Shown: piece by piece, positions 1-9,405 of the stretch
How positions within the stretch are numbered: position 1 is the first letter of the stretch
Layout: the number at the start of each line of letters is the position of its first letter
Source: PALSA-911 sp963743035
GTDB lineage: Bacteria; Pseudomonadota; Alphaproteobacteria; Acetobacterales; Acetobacteraceae
Assembly (NCBI GenBank): GCA_963743035.1
Contig: CAVUOB010000002.1
Location: 310,001 to 374,000 of the forward strand
DNA: 64,000 nucleotides
Direction: 5' to 3'
Notes under the pieces: generated by a model
What the model saw: only the letters and a program-made list of their open reading frames with translations
The model's database searches: none
Told to the model about the DNA's origin: nothing
Made by a program: the position numbers and the translations under genes

Positions 1-185
1 ACTGCTTCGGCGCCGGCTCGATCCGCGCCGACGGCCGCGCGATCCATCCGAGCTACCTGTTCAAGGTGAAGTCGCCGGCCGAAAGCCGCTATCCCGGGGA
101 CTTTCTGGCCACATTGGCGACGGTGCCGGCGGAGGAGGCGTTCCGCCCGATGAGCGAGGGCGGCTGCGCCATGGTGCATAGCTAG
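1..185 (+). CDS. ABC transporter substrate-binding protein, C-terminal fragment
   Basis: The window opens inside this gene; about 60 C-terminal residues are visible and end at the TAG at 183-185. The tail (…SYLFKVKSPAES…, then …EEAFRPMSEGGCAM…) matches the C-terminal pattern of the two other branched-chain-amino-acid-type periplasmic binding proteins in this window (56120-57346 and 63326-64000). Such proteins capture amino acids or, in soil alphaproteobacteria, aromatic acids, and hand them to a Liv-type ABC permease. No permease or ATPase gene is visible downstream. The family call rests only on the tail, so the ligand is unknown. Confidence 0.7.
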   Translation, partial: CFGAGSIRADGRAIHPSYLFKVKSPAESRYPGDFLATLATVPAEEAFRPMSEGGCAMVHS

Positions 186-381
186 CGACGGAAATTGTCG
201 CTGTCGGCTACCTCGATACCGGATTGTCCGGCCGGGCCGGCAGGTGGCTTGGGATCGAGCAAGCCGGAGATGCGCAGGCCTTGGGGTTCGTCTGATTGCC
301 GCGCCCGCTTCGTCCGTCCGGCCGGGGTCCACAGCCGGACGGGCGGACGCAAGCACAATCATCGATCAGTCGGGGGCGACC

Positions 382-1041
382 TCAGTATAGGCCGGGGATC
401 AGCCGTGACGTGCGGCTGCGGTAGGCGTCGTATTCGGCGCCGAACTCCGTGCGCAGCAGCCGCTCCTCCGCGCCGATGCGCGCGAGCAGCGGCGGGATGA
501 CCAGCGCCGTGAGCAACACGCCGACCCCGGAGCGGAATGCCAGGGCCCAGCCCAGCGAGTTGACCAGCAGCCCGAGATAGCTGGGATGGCGGATCACGCC
601 ATAGACGCCGGTCGTGACCAGCCTATGCCCGGGCTGGATGGCCACCAGGCCGCTGAAGCGGCGGCCGAGCACGAAGACCGGCCAGATCCGCAGCACGCCG
701 CCGGCGATGAACAGGACGACGCCAAGCCAGCGGATCATGTCCCCGTCGAGGGTCCAGAAGCCAATTCGGTCCGTGTAGGCCGGCAGATAGCCCGCCAGCA
801 GCCCGATCACCCCGAGGGCCGCGATCACCCAGCGGTTGGCGCGATCCTCGCGCTCGCCGGAGCTCAGATTGCCTTCGGTGAACAGCCCGGCGCCAACCAT
901 CAGCAGGGTCGCGATCGCGACGACGGTCAGGGCCGGGTGGGAGAAGAACGCGGCGAACCCGCCCCAGCCGAGCACGGCGAGGCCGAGATAGGCAACAGTG
1001 GCTGCCAACGTGAACAACGCCAGTTTGGGTCTGGACGGCAT
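382..1041 (-). CDS. Isoprenylcysteine carboxyl methyltransferase (ICMT)/PEMT-like integral membrane protein
   Basis: A 219-residue protein with about five hydrophobic segments. The C-terminal half carries the ICMT/phospholipid-methyltransferase signature: GHRLVTTGVYGVIRHPSYLG, a hydrophobic stretch, then an acidic EERLL…FGAEYDAYR segment, the SAM-binding region of bacterial ICMT-like proteins. I chose the ATG at 1039-1041 because the reading frame upstream belongs to the preceding acyl-CoA synthetase after its frameshift. It lies 65 bp downstream of that gene on the same strand. The substrate is unknown: bacterial members may methylate lipids or small molecules rather than prenylated proteins. 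Confidence 0.8.
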   Translation of the reverse strand: MPSRPKLALFTLAATVAYLGLAVLGWGGFAAFFSHPALTVVAIATLLMVGAGLFTEGNLSSGEREDRANRWVIAALGVIGLLAGYLPAYTDRIGFWTLDGDMIRWLGVVLFIAGGVLRIWPVFVLGRRFSGLVAIQPGHRLVTTGVYGVIRHPSYLGLLVNSLGWALAFRSGVGVLLTALVIPPLLARIGAEERLLRTEFGAEYDAYRSRTSRLIPGLY

Positions 1042-1106
1042 GGCTGTGTCGCCTGTCTGGTCGGTGGCTGTGTGCCAGCCGGGGAATGTTAGCAGGAAGC
1101 GCGGGC

Positions 1107-2814
1107 TTATGCGCGCTTCTGGGCGTCCTCCTGGGCGCCATCCTGCGCGCCGAACCGCTCCATCACCGCCCGCCGCCGTACCTTCAGCGTTGGCGTCAGC
1201 AGCCCGTTGGTCTGGGTGAACGGTTCCACCAGCCGGTGGCGGCGCACGCGTTCCGTCACTGACAGCCGCGCGTTCACCCGCGCCACGGCACGCGCGACGG
1301 CAGCCTCGTCGCTGCCCTCCGCCGCCACCAGGAAGCGCGGAAAGCGCCGGCTTGCCGTCGCCCAGCACCACCGCCTGGGCGATCTCGGGCTCGGCGACCA
1401 GCATGCCCTCCACCCGGGCGGGGGAGACGTTCTCGCCGCCGGACAGCACGATCATGTCCTTCTTGCGGTCGGTGATGCGCAGATAGCCGTCGGCCTCCAG
1501 CACACCGATATCGCCGGTGTGCAGCCAGCCGTCCTCGATCGCCGCCGCCGTGGCCTCGGGCTGGCCCCAATAGCCGGCCATCACCAGATCGCCGCGCACC
1601 AGGATCTCGCCGTCATCGGCGATGCGCAGCTCCACGCCGCGCAGCGGCGGGCCGACCGTGTCGATGCGGATGGCGTGCGGCGGATTGGCGGCGATCACCG
1701 GGCCGGCCTCGGTCTGGCCGTAGCCCTGCAGCACGGGAATGCCCAGCGCCAGGAAGAAGCGGCCGACCTCCGGCTCCAGCCTGGCGCCGCCGGACATCAC
1801 GCCTTTCAGCCTGCCGCCGAAGCGATCGCGCACCTGCCGGCGCACCAGCCGGTCCAGCAGCGGGTCCATCGCCCGGCCCAGCAGCGACCGGCGGCCGCCA
1901 TCCAGCCGCCTCAGGCCGCTTTGCAGCGCGTAATCGAACAGCTTCCGGCGCCAGGCGGGCGCGCGCGCGATCTGTGCCAGCACCCGGCCGCGGATCACCT
2001 CCAGCACGCGCGGGACCACGGTCATGATCGTCGGGCGGATCGCCGCCATGTCCGCGGCCAGATGCTCGACGCCGCGGCAATAGACGATTTCCGCGCCGAT
2101 GCTGGGCAGGAAATACTGCCCGACCGTGTGCTCGTAGCTGTGGGAGAGCGGCAGGAAGGACAGATAGATATCGTCGCCGATCGGCAGCGTGCGCAGCAGC
2201 TCGAAGGCGCCGGCGCAGTTGGACAGGATGGCGCGGTGCGGCAGCATCACGCCCTTCGGCGCGCCGCCGGTGCCGGAGGTGTAGATCAGGCAGGCCAGCG
2301 CGCCGCCGGGGATCAGGTCCGCCTCCGCGGCCAGCGTCATCGAGCGGAGGCGTTTCCGCCGATGATCTGCCGCCCATTCCGGGCTGTCCATCACCAGCAA
2401 CAGGTCCAGGCCATCGGCGATGGCCGCGGCCTCGGCCAGCGCCGCGCGCTGGGCAGGGTTGCCGACGATGGCCGCGCGGGCGCCGCAATCGCGCAGCACA
2501 TGGGCGTGGTCGGCGATGGTGTTGGTGGTGTAGGTCGGCACCGGCACGGCGCGGATGGCCATCAGCGCGGCCTCGGCGATCAGGTAGTCGGGCCGGTTGT
2601 CGGCCACGATCACCACCCGGTCCCCCGCCGAGACCCCCATTTCGCGCAGCCGGAAGGCGGCCGAGGCGGTGCGGCGGCCGAACTCCCCCCAGGTCACGGA
2701 ATGCCAGCCGCCGTCGCGGAAATGGCGCAGCATCCGCCGGTTCGGCCAGGCCCGGGCCAGCGCCAGCATCATCGCCGCCAGATTGGGAAAACGCGGGTAT
2801 TCCTGCAACTTCAA
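1107..2814 (-). CDS. AMP-dependent long-chain acyl-CoA synthetase, frameshifted near the 3' end
   Basis: Activates a fatty acid to acyl-CoA through an acyl-AMP intermediate. The ATP-binding P-loop-like motif (LIYTSGTGGAPKGVML), the GYGQTE motif and the adenylate-binding stretch (GWLHTGDIG…DRKKDMIVLSGGENVSP) are all present. The protein begins with a TTG at 2812-2814; a GAGG stretch lies upstream and the N-terminus fits the family. About residue 485 the frame is lost: one extra G/C pair near 1348-1351 moves the last ~75 residues (RFPRFLVAAEG… to the stop at 1107-1109) into another frame. Without it the open frame runs into the downstream methyltransferase gene and fakes an 810-residue fusion. 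Either a recent mutation or a sequencing insertion; see the cluster of similar insertions at 3.1-5.9 kb. Confidence 0.85.
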
Positions 2815-2922
2815 GCCTCGTTTCTTCCGCTATGGGCCGCCATTCGGATTTGGCAAGCCTTTGACCTCTGCGCTGCGTAGCCTACATGGAAGCCAAGAGC
2901 AGCAGCATAGGATTTGCCCGCG

Positions 2923-4751
2923 ATGCGCCAATACTCGGCGAATGCCTCCACCGGTTCCGCCGGCGGTGCTTCCCTGCCGGATACCAGCCTTCCGGCCTGG
3001 GACCTGACGGATCTGTACCCGAGCCCGGACAGCCCGGCGCTGGAGGCGGATTTCGCCGCCGCGGAGGCCGCGTCGAAGAAATTCGAGACCACCTATGCCG
3101 GCAAGCTGGAACAGATCTCCGGCCGCGCCCTGGCGGCGGCGATCGCCGAGTACGAGCGCGATCGAGGAGACCCTGGGCCGGATCATGTCCTACGCCCAGC
3201 TGCTGTTCGCCGGCGATTCCACCGACCCCGTGCGATCGGCCAGTTCTACCAGACCGTGAACGAGCGGGTGACCGGCATCAGCAGCCACCTGATCTTCTTC
3301 ACGCTGGAGCTGAACCGGCTGGACGACGCGGCGCTCGAGCAGAAGCTGGCCGATCCCGATCTCGCCCGCTGGCGGCCCTGGCTGCGGGATCTGCGCGTGT
3401 TCCGCCCGCACCAGCTCTCCGACGACCTGGAAAAGCTGCTGCACGAAAAGGAGGTCACCGGCCGCTCCGCCTGGAGCCGGCTGTTCGACGAGACGATCGC
3501 CGGCATGCGCGTGCCGATCGGCACCGAGGAACTGACCGTCAGCGCCGCGCTGAACAAGCTGTCCGATCGCCGACCGCGCCGTGCGCGAGGCCGCCGGCAA
3601 GGCGATCGGCCGCGCGTTCGGCGACCGGATCCGCCTGTTCTCGCTGATCACCAACACGCTGGCGAAGGACAAGGAGATCATCGACACCTGGCGCCACTAT
3701 CCGACGGCCCGGCAGCTACCGCAACCGCTCCAACATGGTCGAGGACGAGGTGGTGGACGCGCTGGTCTCGGCGGTGCGCGGCCAATTACCCGCGGCTGTC
3801 GCATCGCTACTACACGATGAAGGCGAAATGGCTGGGCCTGGAGAAGCTGCAGCACTGGGACCGCAACGCGCCGCTGCCCGATGACGACGACCGGGTGATC
3901 CCCTGGGCCGAGGCGCGGCAGCGCGTGCTGTCGGCCTATGGCGCGTTCAGCCCGGAACTGGCCGCGGTCGGGCAGCAATTCTTCGACCAGCCCTGGATCG
4001 ACGCCGCGCCCACGCCCGGCAAGTCCGGCGGCGCCTTCGCGCATCCCACCGTGCCGTCGCGCGCATCCCTATCTGCTGCTGAACTATCACGGCCGCACGC
4101 GCGACGTGATGACGCTGGCGCACGAGCTCGGCCACGGCGTGCACCAGGTGCTGGCCGGCGCGCAGGGCTACCTGATGGCCGGCACGCCGCTGACGCTGGC
4201 GGAAACCGCCAGCGTGTTCGGCGAGATGCTGACCTTCCGCGCCCTGCTGGACGCCGAGACCGATCCGCGCCGCCGGCAGATCATGCTGGCCTCCAAGGTC
4301 GAGGACATGCTGAACACCGTGGTGCGCCAGATCGCGTTCTATCAGCTTCGAGACGCGGCTGCACGACGAGCGGCGCGACAGGCGAAATCCTGCCCGAGCG
4401 GATCGGCGAGATCTGGCTGGAGGTGCAGACCGAGAGCCTGGGCCCGGCGTTCGAGTTCACGCCGGAATACAGCGTGTTCTGGTCCTATATCCCGCATTTC
4501 ATCCACACGCCGTTCTACGTCTATGCCTATGCCTTCGGCGACTGCCTGGTGAACGCGCTGTATTCGGTGTTCCAGGGCGGGCATCCCGGGTTCCAGGCAG
4601 AAATACCTGGACATGCTGCGCGCCGGCGGCACCAAGCGGCACCAGGAATTGCTGGCGCCGTTCGGGCTGGACGCCGTCCGACCCGGCCTTCTGGACGCGC
4701 GGGCTGGACGTGATCTCCGGTTTCATCGACGAACTCGAAGCCACGACATAA
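2923..4751 (+). pseudogene. pepF: M3 family oligoendopeptidase F (PepF-like), broken by about ten small insertions
   Basis: A zinc metallopeptidase that cleaves oligopeptides in the cytoplasm. The zinc site is clear: TLAHELGHGVHQ (HExxH, near 4110-4145) followed by the downstream Glu in LAETASVFGEM. Reading the three frames piecewise gives a complete, about 605-residue M3B protein from MRQYSANAST to ISGFIDELEAT. The frame breaks at about 3160, 3233 (two bases), 3568, 3709, 3780, 4059, 4346, 4380, 4600 and 4676; every break is an extra base or two, with no internal stop or missing segment. A TTG at 2914 is an alternative start. It ends by overlapping the ATG of the ABC1 kinase (TAATG), so the two are probably co-transcribed. 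It is either inactive or intact with sequence errors. Confidence 0.85.
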
Positions 4752-6102
4752 TGGCTGACAACGGTAACCTGTTCGGCGAGATCCGCCGCTTGGCCCGCAC
4801 GTCCGGCGCCGTCGGCGGTATCGCCGCGCGGGTGGCCGGGGAGCGGATGTTCGGCATCAAGACCGACCGCGCCAGCCATGCGGAAGACCTGAAGACCATC
4901 CTCGGCGGGCTGAAGGGGCCGCTGATGAAGGTGGCGCAGTTCCTGTCCACGGTGCCGGATGCGCTGCCGGCCGAATACGCCGCGGAACTGTCGCAGCTGC
5001 AGGCGAACGCGCCGGCGATGGGCTGGAACTTCGTGCGCCGGCGCATGGCCAGCGAGCTCGGTCCGAACTGGCAATCCCGGTTCACGAGCTTCAGCCACGA
5101 GGCCGCCGCCGCCGCCAGCCTGGGGCAGGTGCACCGCGCCACGCTGCCGGATGGCACCGAGGTTGCCTGCAAGCTGCAATATCCGGACATGCCGAGCACG
5201 GTGGACGCCGATCTGCGGCAGCTGAAACTGGCGATGGCGGTCTACCACCGCATGGACAACGCCATCCAGCATGAGGAGATCTACAAGGAGCTCACCGAAC
5301 GCCTGCGCGAGGAGCTGGACTACGACGCGCGAGGCGGCGCAGATGCGGCTGTATTCGCTGATGCTGGCACAACGAGCCGAACGTGCATGTGCCGACGCCG
5401 GTGCCCGAATATTGCACCGACCGGCTGCTGACGATGACCTGGCTCGATGGCCGGCCGCTGATGCAGCGGCTGCAGGAAGACCCGCCGCAGGAAGAGCGCA
5501 ACCGGATCGCCGAGGCGTTGTTCCGCGCCTGGTACGTGCCGTTCTACCGCTATGGCGTGATCCATGGCGACCCGCATCTGGGCAACTACCAGGTGCGTCC
5601 CGACGGCTCGGTCAACCTGCTCGATTTCGGCGCCATCCGCGTCTTCCCGCCACGATTCGTGCGCGGCGTGATCGACCTGTTCGAGGCGGTGCGCGACAAC
5701 GACGATGGCCAAGTCCCGGCACGCCTACGACATCTGGGGTTTCTCCAATCTGGGCGAGGAGCAGATGGAGGTGCTGAACCTGTGGGCGAAGTTCCTCTAT
5801 GAACCGCTGACTCGAGGATAGGGTGCGCCGCATCCAGGAAGACCGACGACCCGCAATTCGGCCGCGCGGTGGCGGAAAAGGTGCATGCCGGCCTGAAGCG
5901 CACCGGCGGGGTGAAGCCGCCGCGGGAGTTCGTGCTGATGGACCGCTCCGCCATCGGCCTCGGCGGCGTGTTCCTGCGCCTGCGCGCGGAGCTCAACTGG
6001 TCGCGGCTGTTCCATGAACTGATCGAGGATTTCGACGCCGACACCCTCGCCGCCCGCCAGGCCGCCGCGCTGGCCGAGGCCGGGGTTCCGGAAGCAGGCT
6101 AG
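4751..6102 (+). pseudogene. ABC1/UbiB-family atypical kinase, broken by five single-base insertions
   Basis: ABC1 (AarF/UbiB) proteins are atypical ATP-binding kinases or ATPases linked to quinone metabolism. Seen here: the family's N-terminal KxGQ-type region (GLKGPLMKVAQFLSTVPDALP), the A-rich nucleotide loop (AAAAASLGQVHRATL), the invariant Lys segment (VACKLQYP) and the catalytic/metal region (VIHGDPHLGNY…VNLLDFGAIR). Extra bases near 5325, 5369, 5708, 5810 and 5843 shift the frame; correcting them restores about 448 residues ending …EAGVPEAG. The ATG overlaps the stop of the upstream peptidase. It is convergent with truA and the stop codons overlap (6099-6102). Same insertion-only pattern as its neighbour. 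Confidence 0.85.
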
Positions 6103-6890
6103 CCCTGGTCGAACGCTGGTCCCGAACCGTCCGGGTAGGTGACGCGGGTCAATGTCAGGCCCGCGGCTGGCGCAGTCGGGCCGGCAGCGCTGCGGCGGCG
6201 GGCGGCGAGGGCGGCGGCGACGTTGTCGCGCGTCCAGAGCCCTTCGCCGACCAGCTTCAGAGTGCCGACGATGTTGCGGACCTGGTGGTGCAGGAAGCTG
6301 CGCGCCTGGACGGTGATTTCGATGCTGTCGCCGATCCGGCTGACCTCCAGCCGGTCGAGGGTGCGGACCGGGCTGTTGGCCTGGCAGGCGGTGGCGCGAA
6401 AGCTGGTGAAATCATGCCGGCCGAGCAGCACCTGACCGGCCTCGTGCATGGCGGCGGCGTCCAGCCGGCGATGGACGTGCCAGACCTTGCCGAGCGCGAG
6501 GGTGGGGCGGGCGGCGCGGTTCAGGATCCGGTAGCGATAGGCGCGTTCGATGGCGGAGAAGCGGGGGCTCCAGCCTTCCGGGGCGGGCGCGGCGGCGAGC
6601 ACGGCCACCTTGTGCGGCTGCATGTGGAAGTTCAGGGCGTCGCGGATCGTGGCCGCGGTGTAGGTCGGCGGCAGCGCCAGCAGCACGACCTGGCCTTCGG
6701 CGTGCACGCCGGCGTCGGTGCGTCCGGCGGCGGTGCTGGGCACGGCCTCGCCGTGGTTCAGTTTCGCGGCGGCATCTTCCAGCACGCCCTGGACCGAGAG
6801 GCCGTTCCGCTGGCGCTGCCAGCCGACGAAGGGGGTGCCGTCATATTCGATCAGCAGCGCCCAGTCCGCCAGGCCGGCCGGCGCGGTCAT
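6099..6890 (-). CDS. truA: tRNA pseudouridine(38-40) synthase TruA
   Basis: Isomerises uridines 38-40 in the anticodon stem-loop of many tRNAs. At 263 residues it has the usual length. The catalytic Asp is Asp59 in AGRTDAGVHA; further family motifs are the N-terminal IEYDGTPFVGWQRQ, the central SFRATACQ and RSFLHHQVRNIVG. The start ATG overlaps the last codon of fmt by four bases (ATGA), so fmt and truA are translationally coupled. The 3' end overlaps the convergent ABC1 kinase gene by four bases. Confidence 0.97.
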   Translation of the reverse strand: MTAPAGLADWALLIEYDGTPFVGWQRQRNGLSVQGVLEDAAAKLNHGEAVPSTAAGRTDAGVHAEGQVVLLALPPTYTAATIRDALNFHMQPHKVAVLAAAPAPEGWSPRFSAIERAYRYRILNRAARPTLALGKVWHVHRRLDAAAMHEAGQVLLGRHDFTSFRATACQANSPVRTLDRLEVSRIGDSIEITVQARSFLHHQVRNIVGTLKLVGEGLWTRDNVAAALAARRRSAAGPTAPAAGLTLTRVTYPDGSGPAFDQG

Positions 6891-7792
6891 CCGAGCCGGA
6901 TGCCGAGTGGGACTGCGTGTCCGCGCAGCATCGCATCGGTGTCCATCGCCTGGCGGCCGGGCAGCTGGACGCGGGTGGGACGGATCGCGCCGTCGCCGCA
7001 GGCGATTGTCAGGCGGGCGTCCAGCACCGTGCCGGGGGTTCCCGCCGCGTCCGCCAGGGTGGCGGAGAGGATCTTCAGCGTCGCGCCGTCCAGCGTGGTG
7101 AACGTGCCAGGCCAGGGATCGAAGGCGCGGATCTGCCGGTCGATTTCGCTGGCCGGGCGCGTCCAGTCGATCCGGCCGTCCTCGCGCGTGAGCTTGGGGG
7201 CGTAGGTGACGCCGTCCTCGCGCTGTGGAACCGGCGGCGGGTTCTCCGCCAGGGTGCGCAGGATCAGGCGGGCGCCGATTTCGGCAAGCCGGTCGTGCAG
7301 CGTGGCGGCGGTGTCGGCGGGGCCGATCGGCAACGCCTCGCGCAGCAGCATCGGGCCGGTGTCCAGGCCGGCCTCCATCTGCATGATGGTGATGCCGGTC
7401 TCCGTGTCGCCGGCCAGCACGCTGGCCTGGATCGGGCCGGCGCCGCGCCAGCGCGGCAGCAGGCTGGCATGGATGTTCAGGCAGCCGCGCTTCGGCGCAT
7501 CCAGCATCGGCTGCGGCAGGATCAGCCCATAGGCGGCGACCACCGCGGCGTCGAGGTCGAGCGCGGCGAACGCCTGATGCGCTGCCGCGTCGGTGCGCAG
7601 GCGCGTCGGCGTGCGGACTTCCAGGCCCAGGGCCTCGGCCGCCTTGTGCACCGGGCAGGGCCGCAGCGCCTGGCCGCGGCCGGCCGGGCGCGGCTGCTGG
7701 CAGTAGACGGCGGCGATCTCGTGGCCGGCCCGGTGCAGGGCGCGCAGCGCCGGCACCGCGAAATCCGGGCTGCCCATGAAGGCGAGGCGCAT
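6887..7792 (-). CDS. fmt: Methionyl-tRNA formyltransferase
   Basis: Transfers a formyl group from 10-formyl-tetrahydrofolate to initiator Met-tRNA. The 301-residue protein shows the N-terminal MRLAFMGSPDFAVPAL, the catalytic Asn/His motif in GCLNIHASLLPRWRGA and the downstream Asp in QMEAGLDTG. It sits between def (9 bp upstream on the same strand) and truA (overlapping), the common alphaproteobacterial def-fmt-truA operon that groups formylation of the initiator with later removal of the formyl group. Confidence 0.97.
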   Translation of the reverse strand: MRLAFMGSPDFAVPALRALHRAGHEIAAVYCQQPRPAGRGQALRPCPVHKAAEALGLEVRTPTRLRTDAAAHQAFAALDLDAAVVAAYGLILPQPMLDAPKRGCLNIHASLLPRWRGAGPIQASVLAGDTETGITIMQMEAGLDTGPMLLREALPIGPADTAATLHDRLAEIGARLILRTLAENPPPVPQREDGVTYAPKLTREDGRIDWTRPASEIDRQIRAFDPWPGTFTTLDGATLKILSATLADAAGTPGTVLDARLTIACGDGAIRPTRVQLPGRQAMDTDAMLRGHAVPLGIRLG

Positions 7793-7801
7793 GGCTCCGG
7801 C

Positions 7802-8338
7802 CTACATCGCTTCTTCGCGCTTGATGCGTTGTTCCTTGGCCAGCCGGCGCATGATCATGTTGCGCTTAAGCGCGGAGACATGGTCGACGAACAGCACGCC
7901 GTTCAGATGGTCGATCTCGTGCTGCAGGCAGGCCGAGAGCAGCCCCTCGGCCTCGATCTCCTGGCGGATGCCGGCCTGGTCCAGATACCGCACCATGACC
8001 CGCGCCGGGCGGGTGACGTCGGCATACTGGTTCGGCAGCGACAGGCAGCCTTCCTCGCGCGTCGCCAGCTCCGTGCTGGCGGCGACGATCTCGGGGTTGA
8101 TCAGCACGATCGGCGCTGATTTGTCGTTCGCCATCAGGTCGACGATGGCGAGGCGCAGGCTCTGGCCGACCTGCGGCGCCGCCAAGCCGATGCCGGGGGC
8201 GGCGTACATGGCGGCGAACATGCGCGGGATCAGGTCGCGGATCAGGCCGTCATGCTCGGCGGCCACGGGCCTGGCGCGTGCCTTCAGGACCGGGTCCGGG
8301 GCGATCAGGATGGGAATGGTTTCGACTGGGTTGGTCAT
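7802..8338 (-). CDS. def: Peptide deformylase
   Basis: Removes the N-formyl group from nascent proteins. All three family motifs are visible in the 178-residue protein: GIGLAAPQVG (about 49-58), EEGCLSLP holding the metal-binding Cys (about 98) and QHEIDHLNG holding the two His ligands and catalytic Glu (about 139-147). First gene of def-fmt-truA. Its start faces the hsp20 leader across 198 bp. Confidence 0.97.
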   Translation of the reverse strand: MTNPVETIPILIAPDPVLKARARPVAAEHDGLIRDLIPRMFAAMYAAPGIGLAAPQVGQSLRLAIVDLMANDKSAPIVLINPEIVAASTELATREEGCLSLPNQYADVTRPARVMVRYLDQAGIRQEIEAEGLLSACLQHEIDHLNGVLFVDHVSALKRNMIMRRLAKEQRIKREEAM

Positions 8339-8477
8339 GATGCACGCATGTAGCGACCCGGGCCGCCCCGATCAACGTCATCGGTCAACCCAATGGATTA
8401 TCGCGACGGATCATCGCCTTCCTGGGGAAGGCTGTGCGCCCACCCCCTTGCAAGCTGAGAGGTCGCTGCCAAAATAG

Positions 8478-8536
8478 GGTCAGTCGGGATGCCATAACGG
8501 GTCCCGTCTTTCGCTTCGCTCTTACGAGGAGGCCAG
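8478..8536 (+). promoter_or_regulatory. ROSE-like RNA thermometer in the hsp20 leader
   Basis: The last leader hairpin pairs 8513-8521 (GCTTCGCTC) with 8526-8533 (GAGGAGGC) across the loop TTAC. It gives eight pairs with one bulged G and buries the whole Shine-Dalgarno sequence AGGAGG (8527-8532), which ends four bases before the hsp20 ATG. The anti-SD strand contains UCGCU, matching the U(U/C)GCU core of ROSE elements, where the G is unpaired opposite the SD. A small upstream hairpin (ACGG/CCGT, about 8497-8507) fits the usual multi-hairpin layout. ROSE elements repress small heat-shock genes at low temperature in alphaproteobacteria. The pairing was worked out by hand. Confidence 0.72.
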
Positions 8537-8998
8537 ATGTCTTCTGCCCGCATGTTCACGTCACCGTTGTTTCTCGGCTTCGACCATCTCGAGCAGATGC
8601 TCGAGCGTGCGTCGAAAACCGCGTCCGACGGCTATCCGCCCTACAACATCGAGCAGACCGCGCCGACCGCGCTGCGCATCACCCTCGCCGTCGCCGGGTT
8701 CACGATGGACGATCTGCAGATCACCCAGGAAGACAACCAGCTGGTGATCCGCGGCCGCCAGGCAGACGACAGCCAGGGGCGCGTTTTCCTGCATCGCGGC
8801 ATCGCCGCGCGGCAGTTCCAACGTGCCTTCGTGCTTGCCGAAGGGATCGAGGTGAAGGGGGCCTGGCTCGATAACGGGTTGCTGCATATCGACCTGTACC
8901 GTCCGCAGCCGGAAACCCGCGTGAAGACCATTGAGATCACCAAGGCCGGCGGCAATGGCCGTGCCCGCGTGGTCGACGGAGACCCCGAACGGGGTTGA
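8537..8998 (+). CDS. Small heat-shock protein, Hsp20/IbpA family
   Basis: ATP-independent holdase chaperone that binds unfolding proteins. The 153-residue protein has the IbpA-type N-terminus (SPLFLGFDHLEQMLERA), an alpha-crystallin domain of about 90 residues (YNIEQTAP… to …LLHIDLYRP) and the family's conserved AFVLAEGIEVKGAWLDNGLL segment. The start is fixed by AGGAGG at 8527-8532. Expression is probably heat-controlled by the ROSE-like hairpin that covers this ribosome-binding site. It is followed 63 bp later by a DUF1150 gene on the same strand. Confidence 0.95.
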   Translation: MSSARMFTSPLFLGFDHLEQMLERASKTASDGYPPYNIEQTAPTALRITLAVAGFTMDDLQITQEDNQLVIRGRQADDSQGRVFLHRGIAARQFQRAFVLAEGIEVKGAWLDNGLLHIDLYRPQPETRVKTIEITKAGGNGRARVVDGDPERG

Positions 8999-9061
8999 GG
9001 CGAAAGCCTGCGAATTGCGCCGGCGCCGCCGATGGGCCGACGCGCATCAGGAGTTCAGAAC

Positions 9062-9319
9062 ATGACCAATACAGACAACGACACAGACACCCAGGATATC
9101 GGCAACACCGTGACCGTTGATGTTCGCCATATGACCCCCAGCCAGTTCGCCCAGCTCGGGATGCCGATGATCGCCTATGTGAAGCCGGTGGTCGTGAACG
9201 GCGGCAGCGCCTTCGCCATTCATGGCGCCGACGGCACGCCGATGGGCATGGCGCCCGGCCTGGACGTGGCGATCGCCGCCGTGCTGCAACACGAGATGCT
9301 GGCCGTCCGCGTCCACTGA
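9062..9319 (+). CDS. DUF1150 family protein
   Basis: A small 85-residue protein of the DUF1150 family, found mainly in Alphaproteobacteria and often next to Hsp20 genes, as here. The core FAQLGMPMIAYVKPV…GSAFAIHGADGTPMGMAPGLDVAIAAVLQHEM is typical. The function is unknown; the link to hsp20 suggests a part in the heat-shock response. The ATG at 9062 has an AGGAG about ten bases upstream. Confidence 0.9.
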   Translation: MTNTDNDTDTQDIGNTVTVDVRHMTPSQFAQLGMPMIAYVKPVVVNGGSAFAIHGADGTPMGMAPGLDVAIAAVLQHEMLAVRVH

Positions 9320-9405
9320 CCGCCATCCGCCGGGGGTGAGGGTGAGCCCTTGCCTCCGGCTCTCCGCCTGATCCGCCCCGCTTGATCCGCCCGTCTGTCC
9401 GTTTG

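Noticed and set aside
382..2814. An 810-residue fusion of acyl-CoA synthetase and ICMT
   Set aside because: About 85 residues between the two domains are nonsense sequence; the true synthetase C-terminus is in another frame, so the fusion is a frameshift artefact.
1207..2880. 557-residue open frame on the + strand
   Set aside because: Antisense shadow of the acyl-CoA synthetase; the composition is His/Arg/Gln-rich without domains, usual for high-GC antisense frames.
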